Origin: Margaritifera margaritifera
Taxonomy: Eukaryota > Mollusca > Bivalvia > Unionida > Margaritiferidae
Assembly (NCBI GenBank): GCA_029931535.1
Contig: JAQPZY010001256.1
Span: forward strand, 1,451,001 to 1,515,000
Direction of reading: 5' to 3'
Length of the DNA stretch: 64,000 nucleotides
The notes beneath the pieces are model-generated. The model worked only from the letters and a program-made list of their open reading frames with translations. It was not told the DNA's origin and ran no database searches. Positions 35,516 to 48,020 of the stretch are shown here, in pieces. Position 1 is the first letter of the stretch. The number at the start of each line of letters is the position of its first letter. The translations under genes and the position numbers were made by a program.

Positions 35516-36230
35516 AATATACGGCAAAGAGAAAGTATGATGAATTATATAACGGCATAATTATGACTCGAGTCCTAAAGTCATTGGTTCAGATGTTCAA
35601 AGCAGGCCTCCATTAAGTCTTCAGTATGAAATAAATGTGACATAATTTGCATAATTTAAAAGGCATGCATACTCAGTTTATAGGAAAAACTGCACACTAC
35701 TTAATAATGTATGTTGCATACTGCAAATCATCATTACCATCATCATCATTTACATCATCATCATTATCAATCTTTAGTTCCTCAATTTGAGATTATAATA
35801 AATAATACATGAAATATTGAAAAAGCAACTAAGCTTAAAACGCAGCGTTGTGCATACAAATGGTGCAATAGTATCTCACACAAAGAGAAAGTAGGATGAA
35901 TTATATAACGCAGTAATTGCACGTGAATATCCTCATGCCATAATTATGACCATGACTCAAAAACCTTGATTCTAGAGTTCAAAGCAGAACCTTCATTAAA
36001 TCTTCAGTTTCAATTAAATGGCATAATTTGAATAATTCAGATCTTATGTGTTCCAAGAACAAGTCTGTATCCTGCTTAAAAATAATACCGTAAATCATCA
36101 TCATCATCATCATCGTCATCGTCATCATTATCATCAATTTTTGTTTCTTCTCAATTTGAGATTATAATTAACACACAAACAAACAAACGATCTAAGAAGA
36201 CATACCTTTGTGCATACAAATAGTGCAGTA
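35516..36230. repeat. ~355-bp tandem duplication
   Basis: Two diverged direct units start near 35525 and 35880. Landmarks in order are CAAAGAGAAAGTA.GATGAAT, TATATAACG, CATAATTATGAC, TTCAAAGCAG..CCT, ATTAA.TCTTCAGT, a CATCAT-rich tract, and CAATTTGAGATTATAAT. The second unit has an expanded CATCAT/CGTCAT run and extra bases after TATATAACG. Confidence 0.75.
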
Positions 36231-36625
36231 CATATGTCATATATATAACTCGGAAGCAGCTAATGATATCTGAGTACACTAATGACTAATGCATCCGTAT
36301 ATGTTTCCTACTAATATACAGAGGTACAATAGAATATGTCATACAATATTGTCATGTAACCTGTATTATTGCTTGGCATACAAATACTCTTATTGAAGTG
36401 ACATTATTAAAATGTGCACTAAACACATCGATATAAGTGCAGTTTATGTATTACATATACAATTGACTTTTTCAGCGACTTGTTTTCTGGAACAGGCGAT
36501 GTATTAGGGCATTACATTCATTTACATCAGTATCGTCATTGCCATCGTATTTTTTCTGTTCGTGTCCATAATAATTGATTAAACCTTATTGTGAGATATG
36601 AATCCTCGTTTTTCTTAAGTATCAG

Positions 36626-36688
<63 letters not shown>

Positions 36689-37264
36689 ATGCATAGAATG
36701 TACTACTATATAAATGTATACAACGAGTGGTATATTAAAGATACAGCGTACATACTATACATATATTTTATTTATATCACATACAAATACACATACTTGC
36801 ATTTCCAACGGAGTTAAGATTGACTACAGGAAACTGTGTATTGACCGAGTGAGTGAACTCTTCACATCCCTGCCCAGTGTGTCCGCTATAAAATATAGTT
36901 CTGTACTTATTGCGGCTATTCACAATTCACTTTGCAAATTGATAAGTTGCTTCTTTTCTTATTTTAGCTTATATTTTCATGCATATTGATTAAATAAGTA
37001 TAAGACACACTTATAATTTAAACATGAAAGATGGTTTAAGTGAAGAAAGTAGAGCACTACAAACACAGCATGGTTAGCTTCTTGAACACTTAACGCGCAG
37101 TCATTCAGTCACCGTCGAGTATATTAAAAAGAGTGTGTAATATGGACTAAGCTAAATGAAGAGGCAATAAGAGGTAATTCAAACATTTAAATTTATTTAC
37201 AGTTGATCTAAGTTATTATTATGTTTTAATTAACATCGCTACCGACCAACATATTGTTTTTATC

Positions 37265-37265
<1 letters not shown>
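36231..37265. other. Gene-free stretch with (TA)n at 36629-36684
   Basis: A TA microsatellite of about 56 bp, and a 91-codon frame at 36714-36989 without a recognisable motif. Nothing else. Confidence 0.45.
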
Positions 37266-37269
<4 letters not shown>

Positions 37270-37345
<76 letters not shown>

Positions 37346-37362
37346 ACTCTCTCTCTCTCTCT
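37270..37362. repeat. (CT)n microsatellite
   Basis: Pure CT to 37344, then AA and more CT to 37362. Shorter (GA)n runs follow at 37621-37642 and 37983-38042. Confidence 0.95.
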
Positions 37363-37611
37363 TTCCCCTTTCCGTTGGTCGGTTTATCTGTACATTTTAC
37401 CATCATTCATCGGTCCAGAGACATCGTCGCGTGACATGCGAAAATCAGCTTTGTTTCACGGATTTTCGCCTTTTAGCTTGGTCCAGAGAGAGTGGGGTGG
37501 GGTGTCGGGGAGACTTAGCACAAGTTTTTTTTTTTTAATTATCCATCCCTATGTTTCTCTGTTGGTCGATTAGTCTACTGTCTGACCAACTAACACAGTG
37601 AGAAAAAGACT

Positions 37612-37642
<31 letters not shown>

Positions 37643-37979
37643 CAGCCTTCAGACGTTTACATATTTTTAAATAATGTTTGTAGAACACTAATATTGGTTA
37701 CAAAACAAAACAAAGAATTAAATAGATTACAGTATGTGTGTGCCTCCTAACCAAGAAATTTACCGTACAGTCTTGACAGGCTATTCCAACTTTGTATCAT
37801 TGGTATTGTGAACACTGTCGATAAATTCCATGAAAAGTGTAAGCATACGATTACAACGTCCCAGGTTCTTGTAGGCCACTTGGTATAAGTTCAAGTTCAA
37901 GGTTTTCATCCAGCTCAATTTCTTTTTTTTTCCCCTCTCTCTCTCTTTCATAGATTTCCACGTATGTGTGTCCCTTGTG

Positions 37980-37982
<3 letters not shown>

Positions 37983-38042
<60 letters not shown>
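37983..38042. repeat. (GA)n microsatellite
   Basis: About 30 GA units. Confidence 0.95.
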
Positions 38043-38046
<4 letters not shown>

Positions 38047-38334
38047 TTAAGGGGAAGCAGAGGAGATTTCAATGAAATTGTGTACCATGTTTAATCATTT
38101 AGAAAACGTGGATTATAAATATTTTTTCTCGTTATTTTCATATATCGATAATGATTCATAAGTGGAAATTCATCACTGATCAAGAGAGTATAGAAGCAAT
38201 AACCACTAATGAAGCCATGTTTATATATGATTATTCATGCGCCATGGGCGGATCACAATTTGATATACCAACAGCATTGGTATATCAAAGTGCTTTATAA
38301 CAACACTTTAAAAGTAATGTTAATTTTAATGCAT

Positions 38335-38337
<3 letters not shown>

Positions 38338-38423
<86 letters not shown>
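38338..38423. repeat. (TA)n microsatellite
   Basis: About 43 TA units. The 106-codon frame across it is an artefact. Confidence 0.95.
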
Positions 38424-38427
<4 letters not shown>

Positions 38428-38499
38428 CAGTGCGCATTGGTCTTTAATGCCAAAACATTCGTCCTCTGGAAATGTTCAAACCACAATGGCGTTAAGGAG

Positions 38500-39985
38500 G
38501 TTGATCGCAGCGTGCGAATATGTTCATAAAATATGTCATCTCTATACGCTTTTTACGTAATCAACCCATAAGGACCACCCTATTTCTGCGATTTTTATCA
38601 TAAATTCAGCCTATAATTTTTCAAAATCAGTTGAATGAATTTCGTCTAAACTTTATCTAATGTTTGAACAGATCCCTAAAAAATATCCGAAAAGATGTTC
38701 AAATCAAAATTACTTTACCAGGTGTTTGTATGGTCAAAAATGTTCATATATTCGGTCATCTCTGGCGCGACTTTCTATAAGCAACGCATAGGGACGAAGT
38801 TGGGCAACCAAATGATGTCTCAACCAAATCTATGGTGTAGAATTGACCCTTATCTACAAAGCTCGGAAAAAGGGTTCAAATGTAAATAGGTACAATGTTT
38901 TTGCTATGCCTATAATGGCACATAATAAGTGCTCTTTATAGAGGCCATATGTATACACCTATTTCTTGGCCTTATATTATGCTGATTCCGTTCGACGCAT
39001 TCGGTCAAAACTAATTCTAGGGGTCCAAGCAGATTAAAAAATGCCCGAGGTAATATAGCTTGAAAGTCAAAATACTTGAAGGCGGGGATCTGACGGTTCA
39101 TATTTCTACATACTTTGTATCTGCCGACAGGCCTTATACAATTATTCAATTATTCAATATTTAGCCTCATATTTCTTTGAACCAGCTGAAGAAATTTAGT
39201 CCACACTTGTCCTAGTCTCTGAGTACATCTCTGACTAAAAATGCCTAAAACGGGTATAAATAAGAATGGTTTAAGGATTGGATGTCTAAGTTCATAAGTG
39301 TTCTTAGAATCGGTAATCTGTAAACGAGTTTTGCGTAACCAATCCATAACGACTACCACATGTCTTCGATTGCACTCGACGAAATATTTCTCGTTTAATT
39401 CTACGATTTAAAGTCGGCCCCTAACTACAAAACAGATAAAGGGTTCCAAAACTTATTTAGGAATGGGATCTTCTTAACCAAATTATGCAGAAAATATGTA
39501 ATCTGTATACATTTAAAGCAGAACAGTTCTATTTTGTGCCTTCTTTTCTTCATTTCCTCAAAATTTCTTCTTCGGGACCAAATGGATCCACAATTACACA
39601 ATCTAATACAACGATTCAAATCAAAATATTCTAAGAAATTGATAACTGAAAATACCTTTAGCTGCAGTTTAATTTGTCCAAAGCGCTTATATAATAGGTA
39701 ACATCATCACAATTATATACAAGCAACCCATATTTAGCTTTTCTAATGTGAAATATATTCCAAGCAGTTTCAATACTATGTTGTGGTTATGTGCCAAATA
39801 AAATATTTCCTAGCTAGGTAACACAAATCATTCATATGTCTCGAAGCTCTCATCGATCCAGTTTCTTTTGCTATTGTTTCGTCTGTCTAAATTCGCCTTT
39901 TATTTTTTGGCTTTTCTCTGCTTAAAATTTATAGAAGCAATTTTAAAGGCAGTGAATGTACGGTCTTGCCCACACATTATCACGC

Positions 39986-40024
<39 letters not shown>

Positions 40025-40604
40025 TCCCAACTTATTTAGTATCTGTCTGATTTTATTGTTGAATGCCGAATACCATGCACTCATTGACCTCATATATGTG
40101 TCCATCAAACACACAGATATGATCGATGAAATGGTAGACAGCCTGAAAATTCATTATTCACTGAAAACTAACTACTGAGGAAGATGATCCAGTGAACTTA
40201 AAGAGAAACATGCAAATGTTGAACTTTGAAAGAAATGAGCTGGACACGTACTTTAACCTTGTCCAAAAGTAAAGATAACTGGTTAGGTTGCATTATTTAA
40301 GAAGGTACTCTTCTTAACAAAAATATGCAGAAAATAGGTAATGTTTGTACATATAAAGTATAACTGTTTCATATTGTGCCTTTTTTCCGAATTGGATCAA
40401 AACTTCTATTAGGCTACCAAACAGATCCGCAACTGCACAATCTCAAACAGGTATTCAAATCAAAATACTTTAAGACATGGATAAATGAAAATACTTTTAG
40501 CTGAAGTTTAGTTTGTCTAAAGTGTGTATATAATAGGCTCCCTCATGACAAATGTATACAAGTAACTCGAATTCAGCTTTCATTTCTCGAAATATATTCC
40601 AAGA
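38500..40604. repeat. Diverged ~200-bp tandem repeat family
   Basis: Recurring landmarks in fixed order are GTTCATA..ATATGTCATCTCTA, TAATCAACCCATAAGGAC, AAATCAAAATACTTTAC and GGTTCAAA. They appear near 38530, 38750, 39310, 39490 and 40335, with spacings near one or more ~200-bp units. The best pair is 39468-39764 and 40308-40603, which align along their whole length from TCTTCTTAAC to AAATATATTCCAAG. A (CA)n run (39990-40022) sits in the gap. Confidence 0.65.
39990..40022. repeat. (CA)n microsatellite
   Basis: About 16 CA units. Confidence 0.95.
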
Positions 40605-42540
40605 CATCTATAATATATTCACTCTTTTTAGTCTTGTCCAAAATTTAGATTGTATTAAATGCAGTAATATTAGTATTTTCATTATAAAACAACTTTCAAT
40701 TGCATTCATAATGTAGCGAAGCACTAAAATTGACACTATGTTCTTACTATTTTACTGATGGTGGGACTTAATAGCAATTTCAAATGCACACATATTTTCA
40801 GCAGAGTTAATAGAGCTAGGGATTTAACACTTGAGGTTGTATTAATGCATCGATGTTGACCAAATACATCTTGCTCATCTGTTCAAAAGTCATTGTTTTA
40901 CTAGTTCCAACCAGCTTCTAGATTATCTCAATAAGTTATCTATGTGAGATTTACAGAGGCTGAAGTGGGCACTGGTAAACAAATCGACAGTATTCGAAAA
41001 TAAAAGGCTGAGAAGGGTAGACTCCTTGGCATTCAGTACTTAAAAGTTCAAATCGATGCAAAAACACTGTCAAAGCAGCCTCTTATGCCATATCTCCAGG
41101 ATCTGTCAAATCTGGTGGATATGTAAATAGATTGATCTTAGCGCTAGAGTCCCACCATCAATAACATAGCCAGAGACTAACCGAGCTATCGTAATCTGAT
41201 CTAACTGTCAAGCAATTCGGATCACGGTGCTAAATACAAAGCCAAAAAATTTACTAGTGTTTTTGACAACTTTCCTTTGGATACACCATAAGTGGATTTA
41301 AAAACAATTTATCGCATTCACTTTTATTAGCGTCATTTAAGAATAGGACTTCAGATAGGGTTTATGAAGTCATAACGCTTAACAATCAATTACACACTGC
41401 ATTAATGGCTGTAGCGAAGGTTGTTAACGCATAGTATTTAATCGAATTTCAAGCTTCATGACTTCATGAACCGTGTAGAATATGAAGTTCAATTTTTTTA
41501 TATTACAAAACGTTATATAAAAAATAAAAAATCTAAAGAAATAAATAACAGACCAATATGCTAGCCTTCATTGACAAATATTGTCAAAACACACAAGATG
41601 GGTAATTGCATACTGATTCAGTTTTAGTTCCTTCTTGGTGCTGTGAATCAATAATTTCTAGTTTTCTGCCTCACATGATGCGAGATGTTACAAATCTAGA
41701 TGCTTGCTACTTAGGCTTGGTAAAGATTTGTTATTATAACGTCATATCATAAAAATCGTTCGTCATGTGATAAACAGAAACTCATGCATATTGAACATAC
41801 AAATTTATGAAACTCGTTAAATAATGCCACAAACTGTAAGCATCTTGTGCAATACAATATTTTTCAGCTCGTTTGACATCAAGTAAAAGCTCCGTATGAT
41901 TCTCTTTTCATGATAACGCGTGGACAAACCATTCACAGACCAATCACAAATGATATATATCACAGTTCATATCTCAAATCATTTGTAACCGAAGTGCATT
42001 TAATTGAAAATTTCATAAATTTGACCTTGACATCCTTTCCTGGTCCGTTATGTTAGAGCTTGATGATTATTGCCGTATTTAGAGTTACTCTTCATAAAAA
42101 TTTAGGAGGGGAAAATAAGATGCTTAGACAGAAAGGGTGTATTGGCAAAATTGCAATATTCCAAAATGCTTTCCGGAATAAAAATGGCATGTGTTAGACG
42201 GGTTCCTAGCATCTTTCCTCTATTCAACAGTGAAAGTGAAAAAAAATCAAAATGGATGACTAAATTGAATTTAATTCAGTGCCAACAGAAAATTTAGTAC
42301 AGTCGAAATTGCTATTATTATTGTTATTATTATTATTATTATTCCCCATGTTATTATCATCCGAGGAAACCTTTGCAGAGTATGTATGTGTGTGTGTGTA
42401 CAAGCGAACGCTATTCCTAATAGCATGCAACACACGAACCCTGACAAAATTTCATTGCTTAGGACGTAACAATGAATTTGGTCAGGTATTCATGAGTCCC
42501 TGCGATGCACAACTGTATAACAAAAAAATGTAAGCCATGT
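40605..42540. other. Gene-free stretch with (ATT)n at 42313-42344
   Basis: No recognisable frame, element end or exon. The 84-codon frame at 42279-42533 begins in the ATT repeat and lacks any motif. Confidence 0.4.
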
Positions 42541-42730
42541 CACATGCAGTTCTTGACTGCTATGAGCAAGGCCAGATGAAAGGCGGAACAGATGGAGCTG
42601 TTGCTCCAAGGCCCCAAGCAACGTAATGAAATAGTAGGGGGAGGAGGCGCTTTTTTAAAATTGCTCCAGGGCCGCCTACCACCTTAATCCAACCCTATTG
42701 TCTCGGTATTTGTTAAAAAAACATCGTCAA

Positions 42731-42790
<60 letters not shown>

Positions 42791-43125
42791 ACGTTAATTG
42801 TGTGCTTTTGTCACATATTTATCATGAAGTTACAGGTTTTCCTATAATCTGGCAAGCTACCACTTCAATCGAAGTCCCCAACAATAGTTGTTTCACTTGA
42901 ATACATTTTTACATTGTAATCTGATAAAAGTGTTTCAATATTTCTTTCTGATGAAAGGATATATTATTACACTTAATCGTGAAGGTAGCAATGCTGACCA
43001 CATTTTATTTTCAATTGAGAAATAATATTTGATGAAGATACTTGTATATAATTATGAGATTCTCAATGGTGCTATTTCTTCCTTCCTCCTTTGATATGGA
43101 GCAGCTCGAGATTATTGAATAGGAT
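42541..43125. other. GC-rich island and (TA)n
   Basis: At 42575-42690 a GC-rich block contains two imperfect inverted GCTCCA.GGCC motifs and may be a fragment of a transposon end. A (TA)n microsatellite follows at 42730-42786. No gene is seen. Confidence 0.3.
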
Positions 43126-43960
43126 CATGCGTAGTATAGGATGGTGCTTGGGGGACAATGGGAAATTAACATCAGTCTGCTATCATTGTGGGTTTATAGC
43201 GACCGGAGGAAATATAATGCTAAAAATGTCAATAGGATTAACATGTGGGAGACTTTATAGGGTCAAGATATGAAATCCTGTATTAAACATTTGTCCATAG
43301 GATTAACAAGTGGGGTTTCTCTAGGGACAAGATGGGAAATCCTATGTTAAAAAATGTGCATATCTTTGACATGAAGTGACAGTCTGGGGACAAGTTGGAA
43401 AATGCTATGTTAAAAATTGTCCTTAGGTTACAATGATGGGGCAGTCTGGGGACAAGATGAGAATTCCTATGTTAAAAATGTCCTTGTTGCTATAAATTCT
43501 TTTGGATGAAACTGTGTGGTGACAAGGGAAAAGTTAGTATTAAAAATGTCCATAGGTTTAACACACGTTTTGACTGACATATAACCAGTAATCTACTCTC
43601 CAATACACCATTTAGAGTGACCAACACCACAATTACCAACGAACGAAAAGGATGGTAATATATACACACATTATACCATCAACACATCGTTGGACTGACC
43701 AATACATAGTTATTCACTATCAAATACGCCGTAATGGGCGAAATGTAACGTGAAAATTGCTTATAAGGTTAATGTGTGGTGGACTCTATAGGATCAAGAT
43801 GGAAAATCCTATGTTTGAAATGTCTGTAGGATTAACATGTGTGCGTTTCTACGGGGCAAAGATAGGAAATTCTATGTTAAAAATGTGTGCATATGATTAG
43901 AATGTGGGGGTCTCTCTAGGGACAAATATGCAACTCTGGGGACAAGGAGAACTTAATTTT
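43126..43960. repeat. Degenerate ~62-bp minisatellite in two blocks
   Basis: Units on the pattern GGGGACAAGATGGGAAATCC, TATGTTAAAAATGTCCATAG and GATTAACATGTGGGGG, at 43126-43560 and again at 43740-43960. About 180 bp of unrelated sequence lies between the blocks. Confidence 0.7.
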
Positions 43961-44131
43961 GTTTCATTTGGCGATCAATAGTATCTCTTTTCCGAAAGTA
44001 CTAGACGGGCTCTAAAAGGGCCCTTGGGTTTTCAAAAGATTATGGACTTGACGACATCAGCTGTAACTGCCTCACACCTTTTCAACATCCAAGTGGCTGT
44101 GTGCTAGTAATAGTTGACGCAGCTGCAGGCC

Positions 44132-44132
<1 letters not shown>

Positions 44133-44196
<64 letters not shown>

Positions 44197-44214
44197 AGGA
44201 AGAGAGGAAGAGAG
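44133..44214. repeat. (GA)n microsatellite
   Basis: A GA run grading into GGA-rich sequence. Confidence 0.95.
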
Positions 44215-46460
44215 CTAATAGGTTAAATATTCGTTTCTTAACAAGTACAAACACTCCATGTAAGATGCACAACTTCAATGTACTAGTATTACCGTTTCTA
44301 AAATATATACAAAAATTCTATTCTCTCTCTCTCTCTCTCTCCCTCTCTCTCTCTCTCAATCTTTGTATTGCCTCTCTTCATAGGTCATATTTCACTCATC
44401 GTATTAAATCTGAAACGACAGACAGTATACTCTCTCTCTTTCTATCCATACATCTCTCTCTTTCTCTCGCAATCTTTGGTTTGGCACAACATTTCAAAAA
44501 CATACATAAGGCTAGATATATTTCCCAAATGGGAAAAGAATGTGGTTTCAAAAGTGATATCGCCACTGTTGCTGTATCAAACTTTCCAACTGATGCAGTT
44601 CAATATCTCATTATGAAATATATGATAAAAGGTTGATTAATATGGTAGTTGCTACTGCGTTTGTTTTTAAGTTGAATATTTTTCCCCCATATTCCACATG
44701 CTGTATACTGTTTGGAAGGCATAACGATCGTTTAAACATTTTGGAAGATACTTGCGATGGGGAACTAGCGAGCAAAATATACTGAAAGATTATTAAAACA
44801 ATGTACAGTCGCAATGAAATAAGAAAAAGATTGTAAATAGAATGTGTGTGTGTGTGTCCATAACTATCATTTTCCATCATGTTACAGCTTATGTTCGTAA
44901 CCTACCAAATAAAGCAGTGTCTAAAAATCACTACACAGATTGCGAATGCTTGTGAGGAAAGCGCAATGAAGACTCGTGAAGACAGACGACACGACAACTC
45001 TGGGAGAAACTTTACCCCTGGAAGTACATTTTGAATTTGTTTCTTTGTAAACAGATTAGATAAAAAAGAAACAAATGGCTTATAGTAGACCAAGTAGACC
45101 AAATTTTTTTACTTTCGAAATTTTTCCGTTATAGAATGACCAGTGAGTGAAGGGCATGTTAACTTTAATTAGACAAAAAATCCCCAACACTTTGACATGA
45201 CTTTTTAATTAAGCAAATACTAAGGACTGTTGATAAAGATGAGATCTTAAATTTAAAAACATTCTCTGTGATCAAAGAAAAAAATATCCATGCATATTCC
45301 ATGTATGTGTATTAACAGGTAAACAAACTCATGTTCACGAAACTGATGTATATTGTAGTCAGTCTTGTAAGTTTGATTTATCTTGCATATCCAATGTGAA
45401 AAAGAAAGAGAAAAAAGCATATTAGCCTATTTATCAGCTTGGGGAGAGGGCAGAGAAAGGGCATTTTATCGCAAATGGTTCTTTGATAGAAAGCATTCCG
45501 ATATAATGACCTTTCAAGTTTGTACATACGATACTCATCTGCGTTCAAACATGGGCTCCGTTACAAAAAATATAAAACCTTTAAATGTCTTCTTGCTTTA
45601 CAAACTGCTAATAAATTTGACAGAAAGCACCCAGGAATAAGTGTTACGTGTTCATACAAGAAGCTAACTTAGTCTTTTAAAAATATCGTATGAAGTCAAA
45701 GTTCATTTCATTGTTATGCTCAAAAATAACCGGTTTGTTTGAAAAAAAGGTTTAATGCAATTATCTCAATGAAGTTTACAAATAGTCAACATGCTAAATT
45801 TAAGCAGATGTTTTACTCAGAGCCGAGACCTTGTATGAACCGGTAACCTGGTCTGGAAATCATAAATATCTGATTTTGAATTTGAGGCCGAGTTTCTACT
45901 CTTCACCAGTGATAAATGGCATTCAAACATAAATTTCTTGGTGACTGGCTGACACAAAATCTCCAGCAAACACAATCTCACATGTTTTATGAACTTCAGA
46001 ACCGAACCCGACATTATGAAAAAGTCCCACACTAAATTCAGATTTGGCTTGTGATTCTGGTGTCTGACTGGCTAATAATCAACCACAAAACCACAAACGT
46101 TAGTGAAAATGAACTCACTTTATAAACTAATTACAATAGCTGGTGATGTAGGAGAGATAACTCAACTAACTCTTGTCTTTTTGTGCAGGAATTTAGTCCC
46201 TTGAGACAAGGGATAAGTTGGTCTTATAGCGCATTAGTGAAGCCCCTTCAATCCAGAGAATTTATTATTTTATGTGATAGCATATTAGCAATTTTGTCCC
46301 TCTTACCCTCTACGTTTCGAGCGGATTTAATCAGGTGTTTATATTAAGTTTCCATTTATTTTTATATGCAAAGGGCCATACTTATTTTAGTACATAGCGA
46401 TCACCATCCATTTCATTTATCGTTTGTTATTGTTTATAACTTGTTTTTGCCATCCACTCA
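44215..46460. other. Gene-free stretch with (CT)n at 44322-44357
   Basis: Several short frames, some crossing CT repeats. None has a motif or splice context I can support. Confidence 0.4.
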
Positions 46461-46461
46461 G

Positions 46462-46713
46462 GAAGACGGGGGAAGAACACGGTATGGCCACAAATCATCT
46501 AACCCCTGTAGCACATTGCCAGATAATAGCAGCGAAACAAGTGGAAGGACTAAATGTGTCGACGTTTGGCCTTCTCCACTTAACCCAGCCTCTGCAGTCC
46601 TCAAGACAGATAGTGTTGAAACCTTGGGTCTTAGTGTTGAAGCTGCAGATACGCTGTCCCAGCCGCCCGTTTGCAGGCTCTTCCTGCTGTCAGTGGTACT
46701 TCAAATGTTATTG
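46462..46713 (+). CDS. Candidate exon, possible Ser-rich C-terminus with a hydrophobic tail
   Basis: A GC-richer 252-bp block follows a good acceptor (TTTTTGCCATCCACTCAG ends at 46461). Reading from its first base gives EDGGRTRYGHKSSNPC, a Ser/Thr-rich part with an NSS glycosylation site, then VCRLFLLSVVLQMLLVSLR and a stop at about 46728. The hydrophobic end could be a GPI-signal or membrane tail. Alternatively a GTGAGTT donor after 46713 could make it an internal exon. A second frame (97 codons from 46424) is also open, so the frame is not settled. No homologous family is recognised and no upstream exon was found. Confidence 0.3.
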
Positions 46714-46729
46714 GTGAGTTTGCGTTAAG

Positions 46730-47009
46730 AAACACCCAGACATAATGTAGTCTAAATTCATTACAGAAATGTACATTAATTGATAAATGTGTTTGGAATA
46801 TACCATCAGAAACAAGTGCACAGCCAGAATTGGACACTATGTGCCTCTCTCAAGAGCGATATGACTCCCCAAACATGACTTTATACGTTGTAGATGTGCA
46901 AACATTCCCCAGTCTTCGCGTGGAGAAACATGGAAGAACTAATACATTAATTTATAACTTATGCAGAAAGGAAACACGGATCTACTGGAATATACAATAC
47001 CGCCACTAT
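46730..47009. other. Non-coding stretch
   Basis: Nothing recognised. Confidence 0.35.
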
Positions 47010-47545
47010 TCATAAAAATCTCCTCACGGCCCAGGTAGAGACCCAAACAAAACTTATTAAAGAGAGAATTGCGCCCGTGAAGAAGCAAGGGTGCGTATTC
47101 AAGCGTATTTCAATCATTACTCTGCAACTGCTACATGTCGCGCCATTTTTTGGTTGGCGTGCGTATGACGAGCCATTTCGTTTTCGCAAACCTTTAAATC
47201 CACTAGTCTTCTTGGCCAGAATTAGTTCTGATTCATTATATATTTCAAACGCTTCCACCACATCAAGAAAACTTGCTGCTGCAAACACAAAATTTAAAAG
47301 CCCTTCATCTCTAGTCCTTGGTTTTGATTTTAGCAAAGGACAATACAAATAGAAATACTTCAACTTTCCACATGTCTGCTCGAAATTACTCAAATCCAGG
47401 CCCAGAAATAAATGCTTGCATCTAACTGGACAGACAATTGACAAGATATTTCAACCCTCGCGTTCCAAAATATTGTCCACCCAAGTTCGTCCATGTCAAC
47501 AGTCCATTAGATATTGAACATATAAAAGAATGCTTGAAGCTAATT
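47010..47545 (-). repeat. Interspersed repeat family C, copy 2
   Basis: Related to 20280-20560 and longer. The - strand holds a 144-codon open frame (47010-47444) containing RDEGLLNFVFAAASFLDVVE, which parallels GDEGL...WLDEIEVFE in copy 1. This copy may retain part of the element's ORF, but I cannot name the protein. Confidence 0.5.
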
Positions 47546-47579
47546 ATGATAATAAAATCTTGCAAATGAACTGCTGAAT

Positions 47580-47947
47580 GGTTTTTAACCTAGTTTCCCC
47601 CAACACTACTATGGCCCAGAGTCCCTTGTGATGCCCTTAATCTTAATCAGCGGGAGAGCTCCTACTTGTCACCCCCATGTTAACTATTCTAATGTCTGCA
47701 TTAAGTGTTTTGCCTAAAAATGAAGACAAATAATTCCGTCGGATCCATGATCTGCTATATCCAGAATGGCAATCAGCAAATTACATTTTTGAATCGGTGG
47801 TTCAGTACTTAAAATCAAAGGTACGGCAATTATGATGAGGATATTTCGCCAAAATCGAGTGCCAACACAATATAACATAATTTCTTTGTTGTTTCCATTC
47901 CCTTTGCTTTTTTCCTTTTCCATCCTTTTACCACCCTTTTATCTTCT

Positions 47948-47992
<45 letters not shown>

Positions 47993-48020
47993 AAAAGACG
48001 GGGACTAGGTTAAAACGTGT
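47580..48020. mobile_element. Terminal-inverted-repeat element with a T42 tract
   Basis: TTTTTAACCTAGTTTCCCC at the left end (47584) is inverted at the right end as GGGGACTAGGTTAAAAC (48001-48017). Inside are CTTAATCAGCGGGAGAGCTC and, near the right end, a run of 42 T (47950-47991). The size (about 435 bp) and terminal inverted repeats suggest a non-autonomous DNA element. The T-run may instead be the poly(A) of a - strand retroposon that landed in it. Confidence 0.5.
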
